NCBI RefSeq assembly: GCF_008831285.2
Contig: NC_045145.1
Coordinates: 14,028,040-14,092,039 of the forward strand
Direction: 5' to 3'
Length of the DNA stretch: 64,000 nucleotides
DNA from: Nymphaea colorata
Taxonomy: Eukaryota; Streptophyta; Magnoliopsida; Nymphaeales; Nymphaeaceae
Part shown: positions 62,658-64,000 of the stretch, one piece after another
Layout of the letters: every line of letters begins with the position of its first letter
Numbering within the stretch: the stretch's first letter is position 1
Notes under the pieces: generated by a model
What the model was told of the DNA's origin: nothing
The model's database searches: none
The model's input: only the letters and a program-made list of their open reading frames with translations
Position numbers and translations under genes: made by a program

Positions 62658-64000
62658 GCTGCCAGGAGAGAGACAGTGCCTGATTATTGTTCCATTGATT
62701 GCTTCCTCGTCTTCCTTCTCCTCCTCCTGAGCCAGCTTTCTGTAGCCCTTCCATCGATTATTGCTCCATTGGTATACCGTTCCGCAGCTTTTTCGGAGTA
62801 ATAATTGAATATCAGATCATTGTCGAGCTTGCCATATTCTTATAAATATTTAGCCACCAAACTTTCGAACGAAAATAGCATTGAAATACTAAATTATTAG
62901 GTGGCGTTTTTCCTGAGACAAATTTCAGAGATTAATCCTCTAAATCTTGTTTTTGTCCACTAACGGGGTTGCTTGCAATTGCAATGGTGGAGTCATAATC
63001 TTTTTTTTTTTTTGGAAGGCCAGTAATATTTTTCAGAATTAAGAGGGGCGAAATTCAAAATTTTGAAAATAATTTAAAAAAGCGGAACAAACTCCCTCCG
63101 GTTTCTGCCCCCAGTTGTTCAATGAATATGCCTAAAAGTGATTAATTTTATATGAACAAATTATGAAAGCTACCGAATGGAAGGAAGGAATCTAACAGAC
63201 TTTCCTCGGGAGGCAAGATAGAATTCGGTTATTATATTTCTTGGTTAGCCCCAGCTTGTCTAAACTTAAGGAAAAGGAAAAGAAAGTTAGGAAGAAAAAG
63301 TTGGTCGCAGTTAATTACATTTTCAATGGTCATGAGTTTGTCGCGAAGGTGCGCAACTTAAAGCAAAATGTTTGGCGATTCTCTAATAATTAAAGTTGAG
63401 GATTATACGACATAAGATTTGAAGGAAATAAGCTTCCAAAGTGGTGCGCAAACACAAAGGCTTAAGCAGCTTTTTCCTGATCTTAATCCTCAGCCACTTT
63501 CTTTGTTGTACTTACCTCCACCTGCAACAGGCGTAATATTCAAATGCTACCAACATCAATCCTCCTGCAACTGCGTGACAAAAGTCATGTAAACTTAGCG
63601 TGGACTTGAGGAGTCTGGTAGTCGGTACCCATCGAGTTTCTTCAATCAAGAGAAAGATTCCCGGCGGACCGGACCGTCCACATATATATAATAATAGTGC
63701 ACTTGGTGGAGGCGGACTATATTCTTTAGATGATTTAGGTTTGGCGAAGTGGGCTCGTCATGCCTCACTTTAGGCAGGTTGACAGAGGAGCATATGATCT
63801 CACTAATTAGGTGAACATGGTTTATAGAATTTCACTTCTACTTTAATCATACTGCTTAGCCGTCGTGCTTTATTCAACAGCAAGCAATCTTTCATCCTTG
63901 CTCTACCTTCGAGATAGGAGGGAATGAGATAAAGAGGCTTGTATAAAAGTATGGGCGTTTCCATCATGCAGGGACTTTTTTTTAAGAGAAGTGCGACTAG
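62658..64000. other. 3' flank of the phytocyanin gene and intergenic
   Basis: A possible polyadenylation region lies near 62800-62850 (aataattgaat, ataaatatt). Beyond it I see no gene or repeat. Confidence 0.5.

Noticed and set aside
1..64000. CRISPR arrays, operons, rRNA and tRNA genes
   Set aside because: No regularly spaced repeats or ribosomal sequence were seen; tRNA-like 'gttcgaa' phrases (for example near 12103) lacked a foldable cloverleaf by eye.

Overview
The window is nuclear DNA of a flowering plant. The protein genes have GT-AG introns and belong to plant-typical families (DETOXIFICATION/MATE transporters and a GPI-type phytocyanin). The mobile DNA is also plant-like: an L1-type LINE with a terminal RNase H domain, a hAT element with BED and DUF659 domains, Ty1/copia Gag relics and a TRIM-type miniature LTR element. 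Intergenic DNA is AT-rich. I cannot name the species.

The core is a cluster of five full-length MATE/DTX efflux transporter genes: A (minus, 4346-8690), B (plus, 20700-23823), C (minus, 25007-29575), D (minus, 33658-37241) and E (minus, 46817-50876). All five have eight coding exons. The six internal exons are exactly 542, 87, 57, 239, 119 and 87 bases in every gene; only the first and last exons vary. No frame-breaking change was found in any of them, giving proteins of 506, 494, 507, 494 and 493 aa. A and C form one paralogue pair with long N-termini and GC-rich exons 1, 2 and 5. D and E are a recent duplicate pair, and B resembles D/E more. A relic of B intron 4 plus exon 5 at 16456-16699 indicates a further lost copy.

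Layout: 1-875 is a segment repeated at 14356-15228. A broken copia Gag lies at 1500-2190. Gene A follows, then about 12 kb poor in genes. The B-like relic and a few exon-like pieces occupy 16.4-19.4 kb. Next come B and C (convergent); intron 6 of C holds a tandem TRIM array at 26360-27053. Then come a degraded LINE, gene D, a 4.1-kb hAT element with its target-site duplication (38045-42151), a second copy of the degraded LINE, gene E, a nearly full-length but inactivated LINE (about 53390-59500, minus), and a phytocyanin gene (61774-62657, plus) with a TATA box followed by a run of 20 C.

The MATE genes presumably supply proton-coupled export or vacuolar loading of small metabolites. Local duplication, inversion of B and insertion of mobile elements have shaped the cluster. 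The phytocyanin is an unrelated neighbour. I found no clearly new biological system. The most unusual signals are the tandem TRIM array inside an intron, the exact hAT target duplication at the edge of a segmental duplication, and CT repeats beginning within a few bases of several 5' splice sites.
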